Shown here in pieces: positions 40,950 to 49,528 of a stretch of 64,000 bases of DNA. Origin of the DNA: Psychrobacter okhotskensis (GTDB lineage Bacteria > Pseudomonadota > Gammaproteobacteria > Pseudomonadales > Moraxellaceae); the NCBI RefSeq assembly GCF_013248965.1, contig NZ_JABRVQ010000007.1, positions 1 through 64,000 of the forward strand, in the 5' to 3' direction. Below the pieces are notes generated by a model that saw only the letters and a program-made list of their open reading frames with translations, did not search any database and was not told where the DNA came from. Each line of letters starts with the position of its first letter. Within the stretch, counting starts at the first letter, position 1. Both the position numbers and the translations under genes were made by a program.

Positions 40950-42578
40950 ATGATTGAGTTACAACAAACGTGGATGCTACCAGCATTGATTGCAATTCCG
41001 TTTATTGCTGGATTGCTGTGTTGGCTGGTAGAGCGCTTTAATAAACGTCTGCCGCGCTGGATTGCTTTAATTGGTATGACGTTGACTTTTGCTTTGTCAC
41101 TGGTACTGTGGCAATACGGTGATTTTGGTGGTATGAGCAAGCAGGTGATTGCACCAGATGCTGCTGTGCCTTGGGTCGCTGAATTTATGGTGCCTTGGAT
41201 ACCGACTTTTGGTATTAGTTTTCATTTAGCGATGGATGGTTTGTCGCTTATGATGGTGGCTCTTACAGGGCTACTGGGTATCGCAGCAGTGGCCTGTTCG
41301 TGGAATGAGATTCAGCGCCGCGTTGGTTTCTTTCATCTAAACTTGCTGTGGAGTTTGGGCGGCGTTATCGGTGTTTTCTTAGCGATTGACTTGTTTTTAT
41401 TCTTCTTCTTTTGGGAGATGATGCTGGTTCCTATCTACTTCTTGATTGCTATTTGGGGTCATGATGTGGTCGGTGGCAAGACCAAAGAATACGCGGCAAC
41501 CAAGTTCTTTATCTATACCCAAGCGTCTGGCCTCATCATGTTGGTCGGTATCTTGGTACTGGTCATCATTAGCTACGCACAAAAAGGCGTGGTCAGCTTT
41601 AATTATAATGACTTGCTCGGTACCTCGCTTGGCGGTTGGGAATATCCCATCATGCTATGCTTCTTTATTGGCTTTGCGGTCAAGCTACCGATTGTTCCCT
41701 TTCACGGCTGGCTACCTGACGCCCATGCGCAGGCACCAACCGCTGGTTCAGTGGATTTGGCAGGGGTACTGATCAAGACCGCCGCTTATGGTTTGATTCG
41801 TTTTGTCTTACCACTGTTCCCAGCCGCATCACAAGATTTTGCGCCAATAGCCATGACCTTGGGTGCGATTGGTATTTTTTATGGCGCATGGCTAGCCTTT
41901 ATGCAGACCGATATGAAGCGCCTGCTGGCTTATACCAGTATCTCGCACATGGGTTTTGTGGTATTGGCAATCTATGCAGGTACGTTGCTCAGCTTGCAAG
42001 GTTTGATGATTCAAATGCTGGCCCATGGCTTAAGCTCAGCGGCTCTATTTATTATGGCAGGGCAGTTGTACGAGCGTCTGCATACCCGCGATTTAACCTT
42101 AATGGGCGGTATGTGGGGACAATTCCGCTACTATGCACCGATACTGATGTTCTTCTGTGCCGCTTTGTTAGGTATTCCAGGTACTGGTAACTTCATCGGC
42201 GAGTTCATGATCTTATTAGGCGCATTTGCTCAGTATCCCGTGTTTGTGATATTGGCCACCTTTAGCTTGGTATTGGCAGGGTTGTACTCGCTTATCTTGA
42301 TTCATAGCGCGTTGTTTGGTACCAATAATGTTAAAGAATTGGCCATGCGCGAGACCAAATCACACGGTTTACCGAGCCGCAAATTAAAAGATTTGGGCAA
42401 ACGTGAGCTGTCATTATTACTGATGCTCGCCGCAGGCTTGGTCTGGCTCGGACTGTATCCACAGCCGTTCCTTGATACCTCAAGCCACGCGATGCAGTGG
42501 ATTAATAATGCCTATATATATAGTCAAGTGACACAAGTAGACGCATCGCAGCTGCTTGATGCAATGGAGGCACGTTAA
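40950..42578 (+). CDS. nuoM: NADH-quinone oxidoreductase subunit M
   Basis: This is an antiporter-like proton-pumping subunit with about 14 membrane helices. The 542 residues exceed E. coli (509). Conserved FFFWEMMLVPIYFLIAIWG (TM5 Glu), GFAVKLPIVPFHGWLPDAH (TM7 Lys) and KRLLAYTSISHMGFV are present. The gene starts 1 base after nuoL, and 3 bases separate it from nuoN. Confidence 0.98.
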   Translation: MIELQQTWMLPALIAIPFIAGLLCWLVERFNKRLPRWIALIGMTLTFALSLVLWQYGDFGGMSKQVIAPDAAVPWVAEFMVPWIPTFGISFHLAMDGLSLMMVALTGLLGIAAVACSWNEIQRRVGFFHLNLLWSLGGVIGVFLAIDLFLFFFFWEMMLVPIYFLIAIWGHDVVGGKTKEYAATKFFIYTQASGLIMLVGILVLVIISYAQKGVVSFNYNDLLGTSLGGWEYPIMLCFFIGFAVKLPIVPFHGWLPDAHAQAPTAGSVDLAGVLIKTAAYGLIRFVLPLFPAASQDFAPIAMTLGAIGIFYGAWLAFMQTDMKRLLAYTSISHMGFVVLAIYAGTLLSLQGLMIQMLAHGLSSAALFIMAGQLYERLHTRDLTLMGGMWGQFRYYAPILMFFCAALLGIPGTGNFIGEFMILLGAFAQYPVFVILATFSLVLAGLYSLILIHSALFGTNNVKELAMRETKSHGLPSRKLKDLGKRELSLLLMLAAGLVWLGLYPQPFLDTSSHAMQWINNAYIYSQVTQVDASQLLDAMEAR

Positions 42579-42581
42579 GTC

Positions 42582-44060
42582 ATGAATGAATTTACGATGA
42601 ATGATTTGATGGGACTGATGCCTTATGCACCGATCATTGCCGTCGTCATTACGGTATTACTGGTAATGATCGCCATCACTATTAAACGCTCACATATGAT
42701 AACCGGCACTATTACAGTCGTTGGTCTCAACATTGGTTTGTTTACGTTAATTGGGCAAATGGCAGGCATCATCACTAGTGGGTCGCAGTTACCAGTCGCC
42801 GAGCAGCTTTTTGTGATTGATAACTTTGCGCAGTTCAACATGGTAGTGATATTGATCTGTGCGCTGGCTTGTTGTACGTTGTCTTATGCTTATTTGGCTG
42901 ATTTCAAAGACAATAAAGATGAGCTGTACTTGCTCATGCTGCTATCGACCACTGGCGCGCTGCTCATGGTCTGTGCTCAGCATATGGCATCGTTCTTTAT
43001 GAGCTTAGAGCTGCTCTCAGTGCCACTCTATGGTCTGTTGTCTTATACTTACATGCGCAATCGCTCGCTTGAATCAGGGCTTAAGTATCTGGTGCTGTCA
43101 GCAACGGCATCGGCAACCTTGCTCATGGGCATGGCCTTTATCTATGCGCAAGTCGGCACGTTGGCCTTTAAACCGATTAGTATTATGTTGGGTGACGTGT
43201 TTGAGTCGCCACTATTAATACTCGGTGCGGCAATGATGATGTTCGGTATTGCGTTTAAACTGTCGGCTGCACCCTTTCATATGTGGACGCCCGATGTTTA
43301 CGAAGGCGCACCGGCACCGATTGCCACGTTTTTAGCATCGGTATCAAAGGTCGCTATGATGGCGCTTGCAGTACGATTCTTAATCGATACGTCTTTATTG
43401 GCATTACCGTCGGTACAGATGTTACTGATGGTTATGGCGACCTTATCGATTTTGGCGGGTAACTTGTTGGCAGTCCGTCAGACTAGCCTAAAACGCTTAT
43501 TGGGTTATTCATCCATTGCGCATATGGGTTACGTGCTTATTGTCATCGTCAGCATTGGTACGGCAGCGGATAGTATTTCTAGCATGTATATGGCCGTTTA
43601 TGCGTTTACCTCTATCGGTGCTTTTGGTGTGGTGACCTTGATGTCGAGCCCGTATCGATTGGCTGGTGAAGCGGATGAGCTGACCCATTATCAAGGGCTG
43701 TTTTGGCGTCGTCCGGTGCTGACCGCTGTTATGACAATTATGATGTTGTCATTGGCTGGTATTCCACTGACGGCAGGCTTTATCACTAAGTTGTTTGCGA
43801 TATTGGCTGCGGTACAAGGCACGCATTGGTTCTTGGCGGCTATGATTATCTTGGGTAGTGCCATTGGCTTGTTCTATTACTTGCGCGTGATGCTTACCTT
43901 ATTTAAACGTCCTAAGCAATTTATCGAGTTTGACGTCGCTGGACAATGGGGTATTCGTACCGGTGGTATCATGGTGATTGCCGCGACTGCGCTGATTGTC
44001 TTCTTCGGTATCTTGCCAAACACCTTAATTGAGTGGGCAAGTCTGGCTCGTATTTGGTAA
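42582..44060 (+). CDS. nuoN: NADH-quinone oxidoreductase subunit N
   Basis: This is the third antiporter-like subunit. The 492 residues match E. coli (485). FFMSLELLSVPLYGLLSYTY (the usual TM5 Glu), GIAFKLSAAPFHMWTPDVYEGAP (TM7 Lys) and LLGYSSIAHMGYVL are present. A ggagg ribosome site lies just before the nuoM stop. It ends the nuo operon and is followed by a clear terminator. Confidence 0.98.
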   Translation: MNEFTMNDLMGLMPYAPIIAVVITVLLVMIAITIKRSHMITGTITVVGLNIGLFTLIGQMAGIITSGSQLPVAEQLFVIDNFAQFNMVVILICALACCTLSYAYLADFKDNKDELYLLMLLSTTGALLMVCAQHMASFFMSLELLSVPLYGLLSYTYMRNRSLESGLKYLVLSATASATLLMGMAFIYAQVGTLAFKPISIMLGDVFESPLLILGAAMMMFGIAFKLSAAPFHMWTPDVYEGAPAPIATFLASVSKVAMMALAVRFLIDTSLLALPSVQMLLMVMATLSILAGNLLAVRQTSLKRLLGYSSIAHMGYVLIVIVSIGTAADSISSMYMAVYAFTSIGAFGVVTLMSSPYRLAGEADELTHYQGLFWRRPVLTAVMTIMMLSLAGIPLTAGFITKLFAILAAVQGTHWFLAAMIILGSAIGLFYYLRVMLTLFKRPKQFIEFDVAGQWGIRTGGIMVIAATALIVFFGILPNTLIEWASLARIW

Positions 44061-44132
44061 TACTATTATAAATGTAAGGTAAGTCGCTGCATTTTTATGG
44101 AGCTGCTTATCTGCTGTTACGGTTAGAAAAAC

Positions 44133-44174
44133 AAGATGCGCCCGCTTTATGATAAGCTTGGCGCATCTTTTTTT
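44133..44174 (+). terminator. nuo operon terminator
   Basis: A stem of aagatgcgcc / ggcgcatctt with a 17-base loop (itself able to pair) is followed by a run of T residues. It begins about 72 bases after the nuoN stop. Confidence 0.9.
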
Positions 44175-44225
44175 GTACTTTTTAAATTCTTATAAGTATA
44201 AATCTTAATAAAATATGAGTGACGA

Positions 44226-45062
44226 ATGATTATGAGTGACAATATCCAAAGCGTGACGGTACTGAGTAAAACCACTTGGACCCCGAATTTGTTTAGCTTT
44301 ACCGTCAGCCGTCCAGATAGTTTTAAATTTACGGCGGGGCAATTTGTACGTTTGGGTGTCAATCCGAGTCAATTAAAATATTATCAGCAGCAAGGCGAGT
44401 CTGCCAAAGATGCACCTAATGCTGCATTGAATGAAGATATCTTTCGTGCCTATTCTATCGTCTCATCTCCTTTTGATGAGGTATTAGAGTTTTTCTCTAT
44501 CGTGATTCCTGATGGCGCGTTCACCTCGCAGCTGCAGCACTTACAAGTGGGCGATGAGCTATTGCTCAATACCATGCCGTTTGGTTTTTTAACCTTGGCC
44601 CGTTATCAAAAGCCGTTGCCAAAAGACTTATGGCTGCTGGCGACAGGTACGGGCTTGGCACCGTTCTTGTCGATGCTACAAGACTTGCAAACGTGGCAGG
44701 ATTACGATCATATTGTCTTGGCGTATAGTGCGCGCTCGATAGAGGAGCTGGCTTATGTCGAGCAGATTGAACGCTTGCAAGAAGACTTCGGTACACTGGT
44801 TGATAATCCAGCAAAGCTTATCTTTATCCCAATCGTTACTCGTGAGCCTGTCGGTGGTGCATTGTCAGAGCGTCTGCCGAAGCTGCTGCTAGAGGGTACG
44901 TTGCAAGCGCGCGCGGGTATCGCATTAGATATTGATACTACGCATGTCATGCTATGTGGCAACCCAGATATGGTAGAAGATACCAAAGAGGCATTAAAGA
45001 CACTGGGACTAGTAATGAATCGCCGCGGTGAGGGTAATATTGCCGTAGAGAACTACTGGTAG
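44226..45062 (+). CDS. fpr: ferredoxin--NADP reductase
   Basis: This flavoprotein moves electrons between NADPH and ferredoxin or flavodoxin. The 278 residues are slightly longer than E. coli Fpr (248). The FAD-binding RAYSIVSSP (about 77-85), the NADP-binding ATGTGLAPFLSML (about 140-152) and LCGNPDMVED near the end are clear. The C-terminus ends VENYW, with the aromatic residue that stacks on FAD in this class. The ATG at 44226 is followed at 44232 by a second in-frame ATG; a duplicated ATGAGTGAC occurs there (one upstream at 44215, one at 44232), so the start may be either. An insert near KDAPNAALNEDI explains the extra length. Confidence 0.93.
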   Translation: MIMSDNIQSVTVLSKTTWTPNLFSFTVSRPDSFKFTAGQFVRLGVNPSQLKYYQQQGESAKDAPNAALNEDIFRAYSIVSSPFDEVLEFFSIVIPDGAFTSQLQHLQVGDELLLNTMPFGFLTLARYQKPLPKDLWLLATGTGLAPFLSMLQDLQTWQDYDHIVLAYSARSIEELAYVEQIERLQEDFGTLVDNPAKLIFIPIVTREPVGGALSERLPKLLLEGTLQARAGIALDIDTTHVMLCGNPDMVEDTKEALKTLGLVMNRRGEGNIAVENYW

Positions 45063-45076
45063 TTGACGACTTTAAT

Positions 45077-45129
45077 AAAAAAACGCTGCATCTATAAGGC
45101 CAATAACCTCTAAGCTGCAGCGTTTTTTT
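45077..45129. terminator. bidirectional terminator after fpr
   Basis: An aaaaaaacgctgca / tgcagcgttttttt stem encloses a structured loop. Symmetric A and T runs let it act for both fpr and the convergent gene. Confidence 0.88.
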
Positions 45130-45167
45130 ATGGGATAAAACATTGTCTTATGGGATGAAACATTAGC
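45128..45167 (-). repeat. 20-bp tandem duplication after the stop of the 45-kb gene
   Basis: Two adjacent copies of ttatggga(t)(a/g)aaacatt... lie with an exact 20-bp period, at 45128 and 45148. On the minus strand they begin three bases after the stop codon of the gene at 45171. Confidence 0.85.
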
Positions 45168-45170
45168 GAC

Positions 45171-45950
45171 TTACTCTTGGCTTGGTTCAGTCGCATCGTC
45201 TACAGGGTTAATAGGGCCTTGCATCAATTCAGGATCATCATCATCACCGATGATATCTTCGTTACTGCTGGCCGCCAGTAAATCACGATAGTTGATTTGA
45301 GCCTTCAAAATCATTTGCTCTTCTTCTAGCTCGCCATAATTTATCTGTACCTTATGCAAGGTACTCATGATTTTCTTGTTCTTCTTCAGCCAGCGATGGA
45401 TATCGAGATAAATCACTTCGTCTTTTGCGCGAGCAATATTGACGTACGACAGAATAAAGCCTAAAGGGTCTTTTTTGAGGACGCTATGATAAAACCAAAT
45501 CGCCAGTTTGACGCCTTGACGTTTCACGAAAGATTCGCAGCGCAGATTCAATATATCGGTATAAGTTTGCTGACCAAATACAAAGCGCTGCACATTGCGA
45601 TCGAGTTGGACGTGAACTAAGCTAAAGTTACTTGCCACCTCGGCATAGATGCCGCCTGCATTGACAGTGCAGTACAAACGAAACCAATCCTCATGCATCT
45701 CGACACGTAGCTCTAAGATGGCTTTGACATTGTCGGTCACGAACTTTTGCAGGGCATCATTGACATAGATTTGTGCTACTGGCAGCGATAGCTCGTCCTC
45801 AAACTTGTCAGTCGTTCTGTTATATATATTCTTAATAGTCTGGGTCAGGCGCTCCCAACCATCGCTGAATGACTCGTCAAAACGATAGCCGATACTATCG
45901 AAGAAGTCATCGAAGCTGTCTGAATTATTCATGTTATCAAAATCACTCAA
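45171..45950 (-). CDS. hypothetical protein, about 259 aa
   Basis: I do not recognise this family. The protein is soluble, with no signal peptide or membrane helix. The middle (about 60-190) has alternating hydrophobic strands and helices, the RCESFVKRQGVKLAIWFYHSVL block being the most distinctive. The C-terminal 40 residues are very acidic (DDDDPEL and similar), and so is the N-terminus (Asp/Ser/Phe-rich). I chose a TTG start at 45950 because an aagga ribosome site lies 8 bases upstream. An ATG at 45968 is upstream of that site and an ATG at 45932 is too far from it. It is single, convergent with fpr. Confidence 0.7.
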   Translation of the reverse strand: MSDFDNMNNSDSFDDFFDSIGYRFDESFSDGWERLTQTIKNIYNRTTDKFEDELSLPVAQIYVNDALQKFVTDNVKAILELRVEMHEDWFRLYCTVNAGGIYAEVASNFSLVHVQLDRNVQRFVFGQQTYTDILNLRCESFVKRQGVKLAIWFYHSVLKKDPLGFILSYVNIARAKDEVIYLDIHRWLKKNKKIMSTLHKVQINYGELEEEQMILKAQINYRDLLAASSNEDIIGDDDDPELMQGPINPVDDATEPSQE

Positions 45951-46740
45951 ACTTATTATCCTTATCATTATCGGGCAGCAACATCAGAGGCGACGCAAAG
46001 TAGCGTTTATGAAAAATAGCGTCTATAAAATAGAAAACGTCTTGTAAAAGTCAGACATGCTACATGAGTTCAAAGTAGTTTTGGCTCAAAAAATGGTCAC
46101 TATAAAACGGGTTTAAATGACATATATTGATACTAGGGCGTGTCCTCAATTCAAGCGATGAACCTCTAAATGAGCTAAAAATGGCTAAATTTTGTCAAAC
46201 GTCGTCAAAGAGCTGGGCAATATCTCGATATTATCTGCGCTGTTTTCCTTGATTGACTGCAATTTATTTCATTTTTATCTCCATTTTTCAAAGGAGGACA
46301 CGCCCTAAGCTTAGAGCAGCGCTATGTCATATACAATAGAAATTCACGATTGTTAGGGTAATACCTACTATTTATTATTGTCATCATTAGAAACAGTATA
46401 TAACAAATCAGCAGCATGCAAAATGAACACATGCGTTTTGTCGCTATTCATTTAAACCTATTGCAGGTTAATAAACTAATAATGTACCCCTGTTAACAGA
46501 TATTCGTCATAAAACTGTCTCACCCTCGCTAGGTTATGACTTTGCCAAAAAATGCCAAAATGATGCAATGTGTGCTAGCAACGGTTATGCTAGCGACATA
46601 ATTATGTGTCATGTTATGATAGCGCCGACATATGCTCATGTGCTTTAAATAGCGCGCGCCAACATTACAATCATATTGTCTGCACCCTTATATTTATAAA
46701 TAACTATAAGCTCGCTCATACCTAAAAGCTGAGACCAATT
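45951..46740. other. 790-bp intergenic region with a MITE-like element
   Basis: The most notable content is the MITE at 46136-46305. A 16-bp-spaced duplication (tagcgtttatgaaa / tagcgtctataaaa) lies near 46001-46030. The rest (46306-46740) presumably holds the tonB promoter; nothing else is recognisable. Confidence 0.65.
46136..46305. mobile_element. 170-bp MITE-like element with perfect terminal inverted repeats
   Basis: The ends are perfect inverted repeats: gggcgtgtcctc at 46136-46147 and gaggacacgccc at 46294-46305. TA on each side (TA-gggcg ... cgccc-TA) looks like a target duplication, of the kind made by IS630/Tc1-type or some IS5-type transposases. The internal 146 bp has no coding potential. 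No transposase with these ends is in the window, so mobilisation would be in trans. Confidence 0.82.
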
Positions 46741-47628
46741 GTGGCCTATATCAAAGACTCGCAAAGCTACCACTTTTCAGCGCAAACCCCTAAGCGTGAT
46801 ATTAGCTTGCCTGTTGCTATTGTCATCGCCGTTGCCGTCCATGCGGTGATTATTTTTGGTATCAGTTTTTCGATGGGCAAAGACCCTGCCGCGATGATGC
46901 AAGACGTGGCCAAGGCACTCACCGATAATATGCAGCCGAATGAAGATGCGCATTTTATTGCCAATGCCTCCCAAGAGGGCGGTGGCACAGTGCGTGAACC
47001 GTTGCGGCAAGAGAGCGATCAGAGTAGTCCGCTCTCTGCTGAGCAAATGAGCGAAACGCAAGATGTGATCAGTTTGCAGCGCCAAGTGCGCCAGCAGCGC
47101 TATCAAGAGAGCTATCTGCGTACCACGCTGAGTTGGCGTCAGGCCACTGTAGAGTCGGATAATGACAGCGAGCAAGCGCAAGATGACGCGATGGCGCAAG
47201 AAGAGCGGCTACGTAAGCAGATTGCTACCTTAGAAGCTCAGCTATCTCAGCGTCAGCAGGTCTACGCGACCAAATCCAAAGTCGTGACCATGGATAGTAA
47301 CTCGACCACACGGGGTGCGGCAGCAGATTATATCAATACGTTCCGCGAGCATGTCGAGCGAGTGGGTAACTTACACTATCCTGTACAAGCGCGCGCCCAA
47401 GGCATTACGGGTGAAGTACGCCTTATGGTTATCATAAGTAACGACGGTAATATCAAAGCCATTCGTTTGCTTGAAAGCTCAAACTCTACGATATTGGATG
47501 AAGCGGCCAAGCAGTCGGTACGACAAGCTGCACCCTTTGGTAAATTCACCGAAGACATGAACGATATCGTCGAGCTGCGCTTGATACGTACTTACCGCTA
47601 TAGTGATACAGTCGAAGTAACGTACTAA
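46741..47628 (+). CDS. tonB: energy transducer TonB
   Basis: This protein passes proton-motive energy from ExbBD to outer-membrane receptors. It has 295 residues and starts with GTG. An N-terminal cytosolic segment precedes the anchor helix (about 24-42, VAIVIAVAVHAVIIFGISF, with the conserved His). A Gln/Glu/Arg-rich coiled-coil-like region follows (about 90-185) instead of the usual Pro-rich spacer. The C-terminal TonB domain (about 200-290) has VERVGNLHYPVQARAQGITG and SNDGNIKAIRLLESS. No exbBD genes are adjacent. A degenerate tandem repeat follows the stop. Confidence 0.9.
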   Translation: MAYIKDSQSYHFSAQTPKRDISLPVAIVIAVAVHAVIIFGISFSMGKDPAAMMQDVAKALTDNMQPNEDAHFIANASQEGGGTVREPLRQESDQSSPLSAEQMSETQDVISLQRQVRQQRYQESYLRTTLSWRQATVESDNDSEQAQDDAMAQEERLRKQIATLEAQLSQRQQVYATKSKVVTMDSNSTTRGAAADYINTFREHVERVGNLHYPVQARAQGITGEVRLMVIISNDGNIKAIRLLESSNSTILDEAAKQSVRQAAPFGKFTEDMNDIVELRLIRTYRYSDTVEVTY

Positions 47629-47643
47629 GGTTAATGTATTCAT

Positions 47644-47730
47644 GCACTAAGAAGATAGGTGCTAAGAAGACAAGCACTAAGAAAAAAGCTACTGAAATTA
47701 AAGTTACTGAAAAAATGTCACTGAAAACAC
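47644..47730 (+). repeat. degenerate 14-15-bp tandem repeat after tonB, about 6 units
   Basis: Units follow the pattern g(c/t)(a/t)actaagaa... or g(c/t)(a/t)ctgaaaa..., starting at 47644, 47659, 47674, 47688, 47703 and 47717. It begins 15 bases after the tonB stop and lies between tonB and mscS. Confidence 0.75.
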
Positions 47731-47818
47731 AACTGTTAAGAATAACGCTTAACGCACTATTTTTTATCATCACAGATATCCAAGTTCATAACACACAGCT
47801 ATAAAATAAAGAGTCAGT

Positions 47819-48694
47819 ATGGAATTTTTAGGTTTTACCGTCGATGTCGCTACCTTAACGAGCAATGCCCTAGAGCTGGTCATTAAAGTCGCTTTAGCAA
47901 TACTTATATTTATCGTTGGACGTTGGCTTGCCAAAAAGGCAGTCGCTTTTTCCGATCGCTTGATGACGCGTAGCCATCTGGACGAGACAGTTGCTAGTTT
48001 TTTAAGTCGCCTATTGTATGGCGTGCTACTGGTCGTGGTGATTTTAGCTGCACTTAGCAAAGTCGGTGTACAGACTACGTCGGTCGTCGCAATCTTAGGT
48101 GGTGCCGCTGTTGCCGTTGGTTTGTCACTAAAAGACCAGTTATCAAATTTTGCCGCTGGTATTATGATTGTGACGTTTCGTCCCTTCGTACGCGGTGATT
48201 TTGTGCAGATCAGCAGTTACACTGGCACCGTCACTGAGATTACGCTAGTCAATACGCATATTACGACGACCAACAATCACGATATTATTATTCCTAATAG
48301 CAATATCACTACCTCAGCGGTCATCAACTATACGGCGTTGCCCAATCGGCGTGTCGATATCACAGTAGGTATCGGCTATGATGCCGATATTAAAACGGCA
48401 AAAGAGGTCATGCTAAGTTTGGCTAGAAATAATGCAATGGCCTTTACGGACCCTGAGCCCATCGTACGGGTGACCAACCTAGGTGATAACTCGGTTGATC
48501 TGACTTTAAATGTCTGGACGACTAACGCCGACTGGTGGTCAATGCAATGTGACTTGCTTGAACAGTTTAAACATGCGCTTGATGATGAGAAAATTGAGAT
48601 TCCATTCCCGCAGCGCAGTGTCCATGTCAAAGGTCTAGATCAAATGATTAACCAAATGGGTGAGGCACAAAAGCTAACCATGACTAAAGACTAA
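47819..48694 (+). CDS. mscS: small-conductance mechanosensitive channel (MscS family)
   Basis: This inner-membrane heptameric channel opens under membrane tension to release solutes on osmotic downshock. The 291 residues match E. coli MscS (286). TM1 (about 20-40) and TM2 (about 60-82) are followed by the pore-lining TM3, a Gly/Ala-rich helix VAILGGAAVAVGLSLKDQLS (about 91-110), and then a beta domain (VRGDFVQISSYTGTVTEI) and an alpha/beta C-terminal domain. It lies after tonB on the same strand with the repeat array between them, and is convergent with ybeY. Confidence 0.95.
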   Translation: MEFLGFTVDVATLTSNALELVIKVALAILIFIVGRWLAKKAVAFSDRLMTRSHLDETVASFLSRLLYGVLLVVVILAALSKVGVQTTSVVAILGGAAVAVGLSLKDQLSNFAAGIMIVTFRPFVRGDFVQISSYTGTVTEITLVNTHITTTNNHDIIIPNSNITTSAVINYTALPNRRVDITVGIGYDADIKTAKEVMLSLARNNAMAFTDPEPIVRVTNLGDNSVDLTLNVWTTNADWWSMQCDLLEQFKHALDDEKIEIPFPQRSVHVKGLDQMINQMGEAQKLTMTKD

Positions 48695-48737
48695 CCAAAG
48701 ATTGGCCGCATAAATTTAACTGTTTATTAACTTATCG

Positions 48738-48771
48738 CTTAATAACCGTTATTAACTTAACGGTTATTAAG
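48738..48771. terminator. AT-rich hairpin between mscS and ybeY
   Basis: A perfect 14-bp stem (cttaataaccgtta / taacggttattaag) with a 6-base loop sits between the convergent mscS and ybeY genes. There is no strong T tract, so efficiency is uncertain. Confidence 0.55.
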
Positions 48772-48787
48772 TTAAACAGCCATTAAA

Positions 48788-49384
48788 TTAAATATAAGGA
48801 TTTGGTAGGTTTAAACCTGCCAAAATCTCAATCTCAAAACTTTCCATCTCATCTTGCTCGGTCTGTCCGAGCTCATGATCAAACCCTAATAAGTGCAGCA
48901 TACCGTGTATCAATAGGTGACTAATATGCTGCGCGACGGTTTTGTTTTGCTCGGCGGCCTCACGTACCATGACTTCATGACAAATAATTAGCTCACCCAG
49001 CGGCAGCGTTGGCATCAGCTCAATAATGTTGGCTGGCATCTCACTGGGGTAGGACAGAATATTGGTCGCATAATCTTTGCCACGCGCTTCCAGATTTAAC
49101 TCGCGTCCCTCCGCCTCATCCGTAATATATATATCGAGTGCTTTTGGCTTCTGTTGCCATTGCTCATGACTGATATCTGCAAAATAAGGCAGCGTCATGC
49201 CAGTGTTAATACGTTTATCGATATAATTTAAAGTCGCCATTATGACTGGCAACAGACTATCTTCACTATAAAAGCGCTCAATCAAATCATCATTAATACT
49301 GTCAATAGCGCTGACATTGAGCTCAGCACTGGTAAGATTGTTTGCATCTGTTTCATTCATATTATTATCATTAGATTGGTTCAT
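48788..49384 (-). CDS. ybeY: rRNA maturation endoribonuclease YbeY
   Basis: This zinc metalloprotein takes part in 16S rRNA 3'-end processing and ribosome quality control. The metal site HGMLHLLGFDHE (H-x3-H-x5-H) lies near residues 164-175 and is intact. It has 198 residues against 155 in E. coli; the extra is an N-terminal Asn/Asp-rich segment (about 1-30), possibly not translated from the first ATG. The gene follows the phoH-like gene in the same direction, which is the normal ybeZ-ybeY pair. Confidence 0.95.
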   Translation of the reverse strand: MNQSNDNNMNETDANNLTSAELNVSAIDSINDDLIERFYSEDSLLPVIMATLNYIDKRINTGMTLPYFADISHEQWQQKPKALDIYITDEAEGRELNLEARGKDYATNILSYPSEMPANIIELMPTLPLGELIICHEVMVREAAEQNKTVAQHISHLLIHGMLHLLGFDHELGQTEQDEMESFEIEILAGLNLPNPYI

Positions 49385-49421
49385 TCTTCTATCCTATTAA
49401 CAAATAGCACGGCTTAATAAA

Positions 49422-49453
49422 AAACCGAACTACTGTCTTTAGTAATCCGGTTT
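49422..49453 (-). terminator. imperfect hairpin between phoH-like gene and ybeY
   Basis: An imperfect stem (accg...actact / agtaat...cggt) has A residues on one side and T residues on the other. It may attenuate transcription between the two genes. A 15-bp duplication (agctaaacgttt twice) lies beside it at 49466-49492. Confidence 0.5.
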
Positions 49454-49528
49454 TGATTAGTTTGAAGCTAAACGTTTTAAAGCTAAACGTTTCATGATAG
49501 CTACAATTCAACAGCTATAGCTTTTCAC

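Noticed and set aside
39074..44060. Mrp-type Na+/H+ antiporter genes
   Set aside because: NuoL, NuoM and NuoN resemble Mrp subunits, but they follow nuoA-K in canonical order.
46136..46305. Possible complete insertion sequence
   Set aside because: The element is only 170 bp and has no transposase open frame, so it is at most a non-autonomous derivative.
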